DNA of 19,220 bases from a bacterium (GTDB taxonomy: Bacteria > JALSQH01): NCBI GenBank assembly GCA_026985515.1, contig JALSQH010000018.1, forward strand, positions 1 through 19,220. Direction: 5' to 3'. The translations under genes were made by a program, and so were the position numbers. Positions 8,466-15,361 of the stretch are shown here, in pieces. Position 1 is the stretch's first letter, and every line of letters starts with the position of its first letter. The notes beneath the pieces are model-generated. The model was not told the origin of the DNA. It did no database searches and worked only from the letters and a program-made list of their open reading frames with translations.

Positions 8466-9808
8466 TGCAGAGAACCGAGAGAGTATTAAAGGTTGCAGTT
8501 GTTCAGAATGACATTATAACCGGTGAATTTCTGCTCCGTGAAAGTGGCAAATTCACAGTAGGAACTGGTTTTAATGTTGATGTACATGTTAATGACGAGT
8601 CTCTGCCCCGAAAGACCACTTTTTTCTTTAAAAAGGGTCCAAGGTACGGGTTTGTAATTTTACCTGGAGCAAGGGGAAAAGTAGTTTCCGTTGAGGGACG
8701 GGTTTATACTCTGGACCAGCTTGTCAATTCAGAATTCTCAAGAATTGAGAGAGGTGCCCCTGTAGTTTATCTGGACAGGATCGAGAGGGGTAAAATCATT
8801 ATTGGTGACACCACATTCCTCTTCAAGTATATTGAATTGCCACCGCCTCCCAAACTTGATTTGCCTGCTCCCAAAAAGGACTGGAGATATCTTTCAATCC
8901 TGGCGGTCTCGCTTCTTATCCATGGAGCTTTGATGTACTATCTGGGAACGGCAAATGTAAAAACTACGGCACCTGAATCTCTGCAGGCGATTCCGGCGAG
9001 ATTTGCTAAGTTGATTGTTGAAAAGCCTCCAGAGAAGCCAAAGCCTCAGAAGGTAAAAAATCTCCCCATAAAGGCTCAAAAGGAGAAGGTTGGTGAAAAT
9101 AAAGGAAAGGTGCAGAAAACCAGACCTAAGGAAGAGGCTGGTGGAGGAACAAGCACAAGAAGGGCAAAGGCTGCCAGACCATCAAAAGCTGCACTCAGAA
9201 AGAAGGTCAGATCCGTGGGTGTCCTCGCTATTCTCACATCTAAAAGCGCAGGTGGAAGTGTGGCAGATGTTATAAGTGCAGGAGCCGGTGTCACCGGTGA
9301 TCTGGATAAGGTTTTATCTGAGGTTGGCGGTGTGGGTGTTGCGAAGAGTACAGCTGAAGTTCTTGCGGCTGCAAAGAGAAGAAGAGGTGCAGCTGCCGGG
9401 GGTGGCGCAGATATAGGCGAACTTGCCGTGGGACCGGGTGAGAGCATCGGGCTCGGGAAAAAGAAAGTGGTTAGAGTGAGAAGCAGAATATTGACCGGGG
9501 CTTTTGCAAGTCAGGGGTCACTTGATTCAAGAGTTATTGCAAGAGTTGTTAAACTGGGAATGGGTGGAATAAAGTACTGCTATGAAATGGGGTTAAAGAG
9601 AAATCCAAAACTTGCCGGAAAGGTGGTGGTGGAGTTTGTAATAGGTTCTGGAGGTAGAGTTAGAACAGCGAGAGTTACCTTTTCCTCACTTGGAGATAGG
9701 GAGGTGGAGAGTTGTATAGTGAGAAGAATATTGAGATTCAGATTCCCTCCTCCAAAAAATGGGAGTGTGAGAGTTTCCTATCCTTTTATTTTTACATCTG
9801 CAGGGTAA
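8465..9808 (+). CDS. FHA-like / TM / TonB-like protein with AgmX/PglI-type C-terminal domain (GltG-like)
   Basis: GTG 8465 is the only usable start, since an in-frame TAA lies two codons upstream. The 447 residues fall into four parts. An N-terminal FHA-like beta domain spans about 5-125. One membrane span lies at about 142-160 ('LSILAVSLLIHGALMYYLG'). A TonB-like Pro/Lys-rich then Gly/Ala-rich periplasmic linker covers about 180-345. The C-terminal TonB-type domain (about 354-447) has paired cysteines C372 ('KYCYEMGLKRNP') and C417 ('ESCIVRRILRF') and a 'RFPPPKNGSVRVSYPFIF' end. This is the pattern of the AgmX/PglI C-terminal (myxo_SS_tail) family. In Myxococcus GltG (PglI) has the same order and links the inner-membrane motor to periplasmic partners. 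The FHA-like domain has lost the usual phosphothreonine contacts (GT at 33-34 for GR, P48 for Ser, T51 for His). Directly follows the TolQ-like gene. Confidence 0.92.
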   Translation: MQRTERVLKVAVVQNDIITGEFLLRESGKFTVGTGFNVDVHVNDESLPRKTTFFFKKGPRYGFVILPGARGKVVSVEGRVYTLDQLVNSEFSRIERGAPVVYLDRIERGKIIIGDTTFLFKYIELPPPPKLDLPAPKKDWRYLSILAVSLLIHGALMYYLGTANVKTTAPESLQAIPARFAKLIVEKPPEKPKPQKVKNLPIKAQKEKVGENKGKVQKTRPKEEAGGGTSTRRAKAARPSKAALRKKVRSVGVLAILTSKSAGGSVADVISAGAGVTGDLDKVLSEVGGVGVAKSTAEVLAAAKRRRGAAAGGGADIGELAVGPGESIGLGKKKVVRVRSRILTGAFASQGSLDSRVIARVVKLGMGGIKYCYEMGLKRNPKLAGKVVVEFVIGSGGRVRTARVTFSSLGDREVESCIVRRILRFRFPPPKNGSVRVSYPFIFTSAG

Positions 9809-9815
9809 AACAGGC

Positions 9816-9837
9816 TTCTGTGACTCCGGTCACAGAA
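9816..9837 (+). terminator. Perfect 9-bp hairpin at operon end
   Basis: TTCTGTGAC and GTCACAGAA flank a four-base TCCG loop, beginning eight bases after the stop of the TonB-like gene. It sits between two apparent operons, so it may be a terminator, 3'-end stabiliser or operator. It lacks the U-run of a classic intrinsic terminator, so the terminator call is tentative. Confidence 0.5.
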
Positions 9838-9843
9838 ATGGCT

Positions 9844-9872
9844 TTGTATTTATGATAAAATTATGGTAAGAT
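9844..9872 (+). promoter_or_regulatory. Possible sigma70-type promoter for the export operon
   Basis: TTGTAT (9844-9849) and TAAGAT (9867-9872) are spaced 17 bp apart, and a TG dinucleotide one base before the -10 gives an extended -10. Matches to consensus are partial (3/6 and 4/6). The position just after the hairpin and before the next gene supports it. Confidence 0.35.
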
Positions 9873-9897
9873 ATAAGGGCTAAATGGAGGTTAATAA

Positions 9898-10431
9898 ATG
9901 TTTTGCAGAGTAAAAAACATACTTTTGATAGCATTTCTGGCTGGTTTTGCAGTGGTTGCATTTGCCCAGGGGAAGGTCCTTCCAAGACCTGAATTGCTGG
10001 CAAAATACAAAACTCTGCTCGGGACTGCATCTGATCAGATTTCCAAAATGAAAAAGATGGAAGATGACGCAAGAGAGCAGAATGATATGGTTGTGGTGAA
10101 CTGCATTCATCCCAAATATGTGACTGCCAGGAGACTGCTGGAAATTGCAAAAAAAAGTTATGATAGACTTCAGACCCTTGGAGCCAGGGGCGGGGAGGGA
10201 GTCTCAGTTGAGGTGATAAACAGCATTACAAGAAAAATCAAGCTCGCCTGTGACAGAATTGCTGATCTTTACAGGGCTGCACAATCCTGTTTGAGTATCT
10301 CCGCCGCCAAAGCGATAACAAAGGTCAAGATACTTCAGGGTCAGGAGCTGCTTCCGGGGAAAAAGGAAATAGGAATCACAACAGAAATCCCTGCGAAAGT
10401 GGAAACTCCACCACCATCAGGAAGCGAATAG
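9898..10431 (+). CDS. Exported helical protein with three cysteines, export-locus accessory
   Basis: ATG 9898 is preceded by GGAGG at good spacing (7 bases). The 177-residue product has a signal peptide with likely cleavage after AFA at about residue 23. The mature part is mainly helical and ends in a Pro/Ser-rich tail. Three cysteines stand out: C69 in 'VVNCIHPKYVTARRLL', C118 in 'KLACDRIADL' and C131 in 'AAQSCLS'. I recall similar small proteins with an N-terminal 'CxxxK' and a C-terminal 'CI/CL' beside outer-membrane porin and Wza-like genes in deltaproteobacterial exopolysaccharide clusters. They have no established name that I know. By position it is likely a periplasmic accessory of the beta-barrel encoded next. 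Function unknown. First gene of the second operon, 20 bp before the barrel gene. Confidence 0.85.
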   Translation: MFCRVKNILLIAFLAGFAVVAFAQGKVLPRPELLAKYKTLLGTASDQISKMKKMEDDAREQNDMVVVNCIHPKYVTARRLLEIAKKSYDRLQTLGARGGEGVSVEVINSITRKIKLACDRIADLYRAAQSCLSISAAKAITKVKILQGQELLPGKKEIGITTEIPAKVETPPPSGSE

Positions 10432-10438
10432 AGGAAAG

Positions 10439-10444
10439 AGGAGG
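10439..10444 (+). promoter_or_regulatory. Shine-Dalgarno AGGAGG that decides an ATT start
   Basis: A full AGGAGG lies seven bases before ATT 10452. No ATG, GTG or TTG lies in the correct frame at this spacing, so this site identifies the unusual initiation codon of the barrel gene. Confidence 0.65.
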
Positions 10445-10451
10445 GGAGTAA

Positions 10452-11594
10452 ATTAAAAGGATAATTGCAGGGGTAGTTTTATTCATTTTTTTTGCTGTGT
10501 GTAATCTGTTTGCATCTGGAAAGGGCATTCGTGCAGGAATACTTCGTATAAAGCCGACACTCCAGCTGGATACCGGTTATGAAAGCAATGTTTATCTTAC
10601 CTATGAGTCTGGATCGCCGGGGGATTTTTTTGTCAGTCCTTTTGTTGAATTGAAGATTGTGCTTCCATTTCTGACTCATTCCTTTTCTTTTGGTGTTAAC
10701 TACAGCTACATAAATTATTTTCACGAAAAGAAACAGAGTGGATCGAGTTATAATTTTTTTGGTGACCTTGATATGAACTTTATTGGTGGGTTATCCTTCG
10801 ACATTGCAGAGAAATACTCATATACAGAGGAGCCCATCCTTGGGAATTACGAGGTCGTATCCAGCAGATTACCTCACAATACTAACACACTTTCACCCTC
10901 AATAATATATAAAATTCCATCTGGAGCAATAACTTCAAGGTTTAATTTTCAGTGGATTCTGGATTCTTTCCCGACTCAGCCCGATTATGACAGAACGATG
11001 TATAAATTCAATCTTGGTACAGTTTATCGATTTCTTCCCAAAACAGGTCTATATTTTGACCTCAATATAATAAATGTGGGCAAAAAGAACAACGGTGGCA
11101 TTTCCTCAACAAAATATGGTGGTGAGATAGGTTTAAAGGGGTTGATAACCCCCAGGCTTTCGGCCACAGCAGGCTTTGGATGGAAGTATGGTGAATATTC
11201 CGATGGGTCCCTTGAAAATGAACCAGTAATCAGGCTTTCACTTGAAGAGAGATTTTCGCAGATTATGAAGATGAGTCTGAGTTACCTGAGGATGACAAAT
11301 GATTCTTTTATAAGCGACTTTTATGTGTTGAATATGGTTAAGCTTTCCCTGTGGAGGGCTTTAACTGCCACCATAGCCACTGACATTACGCTTAAATGGT
11401 GGCTTGTGGATTATTCACCTTCTACTCAGAAAGATAACAATTACAATGCAAAAGTTTCTATTAATTATTCGCCAGCGGTTGCCACATGGTTGAGCGGGAC
11501 CTTCTCATATGTTTTCAGCAAAAGAGATTCAAATGTTGAGGCCTTCAGATATACCGATCATAAGATCTTTCTCGGTGTAAAACTCTCCTGGTAG
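10452..11594 (+). CDS. Outer-membrane beta-barrel protein, probable polysaccharide porin, ATT start
   Basis: The frame becomes open after TAA 10449-10451. Reading from ATT 10452 gives (M)KRIIAGVVLFIFFAVCNLF followed by ASGKG, a perfect signal peptide. The first conventional start, GTG 10497, would delete nearly all of it. With the ATT start the protein has 380 residues. It shows alternating hydrophobic and polar beta strands rich in aromatic residues (e.g. 'SFSFGVNYSYINYF', 'RLSLEERFSQIMKMSLSYL', 'AKVSINYSPAVATWLSGTFS') and ends in a C-terminal aromatic (KLSW), typical of Bam-inserted barrels. It resembles the 'putative beta-barrel porin 2' type found in exopolysaccharide loci. In Myxococcus such barrels (EpsX/Wzp type) are thought to form the outer-membrane exit for polymers. 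The Wza-like gene follows after 6 bp. The barrel call is strong. The porin role is inferred. Confidence 0.87.
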   Translation: MKRIIAGVVLFIFFAVCNLFASGKGIRAGILRIKPTLQLDTGYESNVYLTYESGSPGDFFVSPFVELKIVLPFLTHSFSFGVNYSYINYFHEKKQSGSSYNFFGDLDMNFIGGLSFDIAEKYSYTEEPILGNYEVVSSRLPHNTNTLSPSIIYKIPSGAITSRFNFQWILDSFPTQPDYDRTMYKFNLGTVYRFLPKTGLYFDLNIINVGKKNNGGISSTKYGGEIGLKGLITPRLSATAGFGWKYGEYSDGSLENEPVIRLSLEERFSQIMKMSLSYLRMTNDSFISDFYVLNMVKLSLWRALTATIATDITLKWWLVDYSPSTQKDNNYNAKVSINYSPAVATWLSGTFSYVFSKRDSNVEAFRYTDHKIFLGVKLSW

Positions 11595-11600
11595 TCAGCG

Positions 11601-12455
11601 ATGAAGAGGTTTCTCATACTGATTCCCATAATCCTTTTTACTGCTTCCAGCATGCTGGCAGATTATCATGTTGGAGCAGGTGATGTACTGGATATAAAGA
11701 TTTTTGAAGATCCAGATGCATCGGGTACCTTTGAAGTTTCCCCCGATGGATTTATTAATTTCCCCTATATTGGAAGGATAAAAGTTGAAGGTAAAACCAC
11801 TTCACAGATTGAAAATTTGTTAGAGCAGAAGTTGAAAGAGGGGAAGATCTATGTAAATCCACATGTTTCCGTTTCTGTGGCAAAATACAGAAGTAAGAAA
11901 GTGGTTGTTCTGGGGGAGGTGGAAAAGCCGGGTGTTTATTCAATAAACAGGGAATTGACAATCCTCGATGTTCTATCAATGTGTGGTGGCTTAACTGACA
12001 GGGCGGGAGATCGTCTTATACTTCTGAGGGGAGGATCGGCGGCTACCTCTGTCACATCTGCTTCTGGAAAATTCGTCAGGGGGATCGGCGCCGGTCAAGA
12101 GGTCAGGGTTGTGAGTCTTGTTGATCTGCTCCAGAAGGGCAACCTGAAGGAAAACTATCGTGTAAAGAATGGAGACATAATTTTTGTGCCGGAAGCTGGT
12201 AAGGTTTATCTTTTCGGTGAGGTGAAAAAACCTGGTGTTTACAAGTTCCACGAGGGTATGACCCTTCTCCAGGCAGTTGTCAAGGCTGGTGGTTTTACGG
12301 TCAGGGCAGCCCCCTCAAGGGTGAGAATAATAAGAATGAGCGGTGGCAAAGAGAAAGTCATTGAAGTGAATATGAAAAAAATTATTGATAACGAGGAGAA
12401 AGATGTTAAACTAAAAAATGGTGATGTGGTTGTTATACCTGAGAGTTATTTCTGA
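11601..12455 (+). CDS. Wza-like polysaccharide export protein (OPX), short and non-lipidated
   Basis: This 284-residue protein has a signal peptide cleaved after about SMLA (residue 20). It has no lipobox cysteine, unlike E. coli Wza. The mature N-terminus 'YHVGAGDVLDIKIFEDPD' starts a polysaccharide biosynthesis/export domain (about 21-97), including 'EVSPDGFINFPYIGRIKVEG'. Two SLBB domains follow: 'VVVLGEVEKPGVYSINRELT' (from about 101) and 'VYLFGEVKKPGVYKFHEGMT' (from about 200). The protein ends right after the second SLBB in 'NGDVVVIPESYF', so the amphipathic helix that forms Wza's outer-membrane pore is missing. It probably forms a periplasmic ring that hands polymer to a separate barrel, which the preceding gene provides. 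No clear Shine-Dalgarno is seen, so translation may be coupled to the upstream gene. Wzc-like gene follows after 8 bp. Confidence 0.94.
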   Translation: MKRFLILIPIILFTASSMLADYHVGAGDVLDIKIFEDPDASGTFEVSPDGFINFPYIGRIKVEGKTTSQIENLLEQKLKEGKIYVNPHVSVSVAKYRSKKVVVLGEVEKPGVYSINRELTILDVLSMCGGLTDRAGDRLILLRGGSAATSVTSASGKFVRGIGAGQEVRVVSLVDLLQKGNLKENYRVKNGDIIFVPEAGKVYLFGEVKKPGVYKFHEGMTLLQAVVKAGGFTVRAAPSRVRIIRMSGGKEKVIEVNMKKIIDNEEKDVKLKNGDVVVIPESYF

Positions 12456-12463
12456 GGAAAAAG

Positions 12464-14554
12464 ATGGAAAATAATGAAGCTGTTGTTGATTTAAAGCAAC
12501 TTATCGAGATTATAAAGCGCAAGAGAAACTATGTGGCAGGGTTCTTCCTGCTATCGCTTTTTCTCGCTCTGCTTTATATTTTTCACACCACTCCCCAGTA
12601 TCGGGCTGTTGCCACCCTTCTGATAAAACTTGAACCTCCCAAACTTCTCCCCCTGCACAGTGCAGCTGATCTTCAGACCACAGATTACTGGTTTGCCAAG
12701 GATTACTACAATACGCAGATAAAAATAATTAAGAGTGCAAAGGTGGCACAGAAGGTTATAGAAAAACTTGATCTTCGTGATCCCCATGATCCCTCAAAGT
12801 ATGTTGATCCTGGCTATATCATTGGGAAGATTAAGGTTGTCCCCATTGAAGATACCCAGCTTGTTAGAATTGTTGTGGATGATCCCGATCCCAAAAAGGC
12901 CGCAAAGATCGCCAACGCGGTGGCTGAGGCCTATTCCGAATTCAATGTGGAGGAGAGAGTAAAACTTGCAGAATCAGCTGTTGAATGGCTGAGTAAGAGA
13001 CTTGAGGATATGAAGAAAACATTGAGGGAATCTCAGGAAAAACTCTTCAGATTCAGGCGTGATAATGACATTATATCCATTGAAAATCAGGAAAATGTTC
13101 TTGCTCAGAAACTTGAAGTTGTTAACAAGAATTATATTCAGGCGAAGGCTGATAGAGCTGCAAAGGAAGCGAGGTACAGATATCTCCAGTCCCTTCTTAG
13201 AAGTAACAACGATGTTCTCAAGTATACATCTATCTTTGATGATCCAGTTCTGGAGAAAATGAGATCTGACCTTGTTGCTGCCCAGGAAGAGAGGGTGAAG
13301 CTTTCAAAAATATTCTCTGAAAATCATCCAAAGATCATGTCTCTTGATAATCAGATAAATTTTATAAAGAAAAAGATGAGGGAAGAGATCTTCAAAATGC
13401 TGGAAAAGGCAAGAGTTGATTATGAGATAGCCATCCAGAGGGAGAAAAAACTTAAGAGTCTCCTGGATGAGTATAAAAAGGAAGTTTTTGACCTCAATCA
13501 GAAGATGATTCAGTATTCTTCACTTTTTCAGGATGTGGAAAAAAACAAAAAGCTTTATGATCTCCTTCTTGAAAAGTTGAAGGAAAACGATATAGCCAGG
13601 CATTTGAAGGAAAATAATGTTTCAATTGTTGAGTATGCGAGAGTACCAAAGGCACCATTCAAGCCAAAGAAATCTATCATTCTATTGCTTTCCATAATTA
13701 TGGGGTTGATGGGAGGTGTGGGACTTGCTCTTGCAGTTGATTATTTTGATAACACAGTTAAGGGGAGGGAGGATGTGGAGAATTACATTAAATTGCCGCT
13801 CATCGGGTATGTGCCTGCCCTGATGCCAGAGGAAGCCGAAGTAGTGAAAAAAGATCTCTTTACCTTTTACCATCCCAAATCGTCAATTTCTGAACAGATC
13901 AGATCCATAAGAACTGCCATTCTTTTCATGTCCGCTGATCATCCTTTAAAAACCATTCTTGTTACCAGTTCCATCCCCCTTGAAGGCAAGTCCACCATTG
14001 TGGCAAATCTTGGAGTTACCATGGCTCTGAATGGTGCACGCACCCTCATAATAGATGCTGATCTCAGAAGAGGGAGATTGCACAAAACATTTTCACTTGA
14101 TGGAAGGAAGGGTTTGACAAATCTGATCCTTGGTCAGTTTGAACCGGAAGAGACAATTTTCAAAACAAACATAGAAAACCTATGGTTCCTGCCCAGTGGA
14201 CCGTTCCCTCCAAATCCTGCTGAATTGCTGGGATCATCAAGGATGAATGAACTCATAAAACAACTTGAGGGTAAATTTGACAGGATTCTCATTGACTCGC
14301 CACCCGTGATGCCTGTTACCGATCCCATTGTTCTGAGCAAGATAGTGGATGGTGTGATTATTGTTGCAAAATTGGGAAAGGTAACAAGAGAGATGGTTAA
14401 TCACACAAAAGAGAAACTCAATGGAGTGGGGGCAAATATTCTTGGAATAATTCTCAATGAACTTGAACTCAAGAAGAAAAGCTACGGGTACTATTATAGT
14501 TATTCTTACTCCTACTATTATCACTCCCCTGAGGAAGATACCTCTGCCAGATGA
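12464..14554 (+). CDS. Wzc-like polysaccharide co-polymerase / bacterial tyrosine kinase
   Basis: The 696 residues match the Wzz plus BY-kinase fusion typical of Proteobacteria. TM1 is at about 26-42, inside a Wzz domain. A long periplasmic coiled coil spans about 165-370, with the GNVR-like 'VSIVEYARVPKAPFKPKK' just before TM2 (about 405-425). The cytoplasmic kinase follows: Walker A 'SIPLEGKSTIVANLG' with G508-K509-S510, Walker A' 'LIIDADLRRG' (D531, D533) and Walker B 'ILIDSPPV' (D611). The C-terminus has nine tyrosines between 674 and 686, the usual autophosphorylation cluster, here alternating with serine. In the family, cycles of phosphorylation control polymer length and export with Wza. 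Walker A has Leu where many relatives have Gly (PLEGKS versus PGEGKS), though Wzc itself varies here. GAGG precedes the start. The stop overlaps truA as ATGA. Confidence 0.95.
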   Translation: MENNEAVVDLKQLIEIIKRKRNYVAGFFLLSLFLALLYIFHTTPQYRAVATLLIKLEPPKLLPLHSAADLQTTDYWFAKDYYNTQIKIIKSAKVAQKVIEKLDLRDPHDPSKYVDPGYIIGKIKVVPIEDTQLVRIVVDDPDPKKAAKIANAVAEAYSEFNVEERVKLAESAVEWLSKRLEDMKKTLRESQEKLFRFRRDNDIISIENQENVLAQKLEVVNKNYIQAKADRAAKEARYRYLQSLLRSNNDVLKYTSIFDDPVLEKMRSDLVAAQEERVKLSKIFSENHPKIMSLDNQINFIKKKMREEIFKMLEKARVDYEIAIQREKKLKSLLDEYKKEVFDLNQKMIQYSSLFQDVEKNKKLYDLLLEKLKENDIARHLKENNVSIVEYARVPKAPFKPKKSIILLLSIIMGLMGGVGLALAVDYFDNTVKGREDVENYIKLPLIGYVPALMPEEAEVVKKDLFTFYHPKSSISEQIRSIRTAILFMSADHPLKTILVTSSIPLEGKSTIVANLGVTMALNGARTLIIDADLRRGRLHKTFSLDGRKGLTNLILGQFEPEETIFKTNIENLWFLPSGPFPPNPAELLGSSRMNELIKQLEGKFDRILIDSPPVMPVTDPIVLSKIVDGVIIVAKLGKVTREMVNHTKEKLNGVGANILGIILNELELKKKSYGYYYSYSYSYYYHSPEEDTSAR

Positions 14555-15300
14555 TTAAAAGAAATCTGAAGCTTCTCCTTGAATATGATGGAACAGAATT
14601 CCACGGATGGCAGTTTCAACCGGAGAGGCGTACAGTTCAGGGTGTACTTCGTGAAGCAATTTCAAAAATTGAAGATCTGCCTCTTTCAGAGATAAAATTA
14701 ATTGGTGCCAGTCGGACAGATGCCGGAGTTCATGCGGTTGGCCAGGTTGCAAATTTTTTCTCAAGAAGAAGAATTTCTCCTGCAAATTACAGGAAGGCAC
14801 TGAATTCTATTCTTCCTGAAGATCTGGTTGTAAAAGGAATTGAAGAAGTTGAGCTTTCTTTCAATGCCAGAAGAGATGCCAGGGGGAAGTGGTACAGATA
14901 CATAGTTTTAAACAGCGATTACCCATCTGCTCTTGAAAGAAAGAGAGTTTTCTTTTTTCCTCATAAGGTTGATGTGGATTTGATGAGGGAGATAGGTCAT
15001 ATCTTCGTGGGAAAAAAAGATTTTTCATCCTTTCGTGCATCGGGAAGTGATGCGAAGAGTTCCATCAGAGAAATTTTTTCTCTTATAATTGAGAAGCATG
15101 GCGATTACATATACTTTGACATAAGAGGTTCAGGTTTCCTCAAGCAGATGGTGAGAAATATTGTGGGTACACTTCTATGGGTTGGGATCGGGAAAATACA
15201 ACCTGAAGAGCTGGAGTCAATTTTTTCTGCCAGAGACAGGAGGAAAGCTGGTCCCACCGCCCCCGCACATGGATTGTATCTTATGGAAGTTGAATACTGA
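14551..15300 (+). CDS. truA: tRNA pseudouridine(38-40) synthase TruA
   Basis: TruA converts uridines 38-40 of the anticodon arm of many tRNAs to pseudouridine. The 249 residues are the normal size. Seen are the N-terminal 'LLEYDGTEFHGWQFQP', the catalytic motif 'GASRTDAGVHAVGQVANF' with nucleophile D57, 'FNARRDARGKWYRYIV' and 'DIRGSGFLKQMVRNIVGTLL', then the usual C-terminal 'RRKAGPTAPAHGLYLMEVEY'. All are family signatures. The start overlaps the tyrosine-kinase stop by 4 bp, so this housekeeping gene is probably translated from the polysaccharide-export mRNA. No sign of degradation or transfer. Confidence 0.98.
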   Translation: MIKRNLKLLLEYDGTEFHGWQFQPERRTVQGVLREAISKIEDLPLSEIKLIGASRTDAGVHAVGQVANFFSRRRISPANYRKALNSILPEDLVVKGIEEVELSFNARRDARGKWYRYIVLNSDYPSALERKRVFFFPHKVDVDLMREIGHIFVGKKDFSSFRASGSDAKSSIREIFSLIIEKHGDYIYFDIRGSGFLKQMVRNIVGTLLWVGIGKIQPEELESIFSARDRRKAGPTAPAHGLYLMEVEY

Positions 15301-15310
15301 GTATGTTGAA

Positions 15311-15339
15311 TTGATTTACCTATTTCTTTGTTATAAAAT
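15311..15339 (+). promoter_or_regulatory. Sigma70-type promoter for the regulatory pair
   Basis: TTGATT (15311-15316) and TAAAAT (15334-15339) are exactly 17 bp apart, with 4/6 and 5/6 matches to consensus, in an AT-rich gap after truA. Transcription would begin around 15346, a few bases before the GGAG ribosome-binding site (15352-15355). Confidence 0.5.
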
Positions 15340-15361
15340 TAAAAATGAGACGGAGTAAGGT

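Noticed and set aside
8433-8489. 18-codon ORF (MGDRGGKRGKGCREPREY) starting at ATG before the FHA-like gene
   Set aside because: Purine-tract composition explains it, it has no Shine-Dalgarno, and it ends inside the next gene without the overlap pattern used elsewhere.
9076-9447. Minus-strand ORF of 123 residues opposite the TonB-like linker
   Set aside because: Ala/Pro/Ser-rich product is the antisense shadow of the Gly/Ala/Lys-rich linker; no start signal or domain.
10180-10199. Second G-rich run (GGAGCCAGGGGCGGGGAGGG) as a quadruplex
   Set aside because: Only three runs of three or more G; the fourth is GG, and it lies in coding sequence.
10497-11594. GTG 10497 as the start of the barrel gene
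   Set aside because: It removes nearly all of the signal peptide that an outer-membrane barrel needs and has no Shine-Dalgarno; ATT 10452 fits both.
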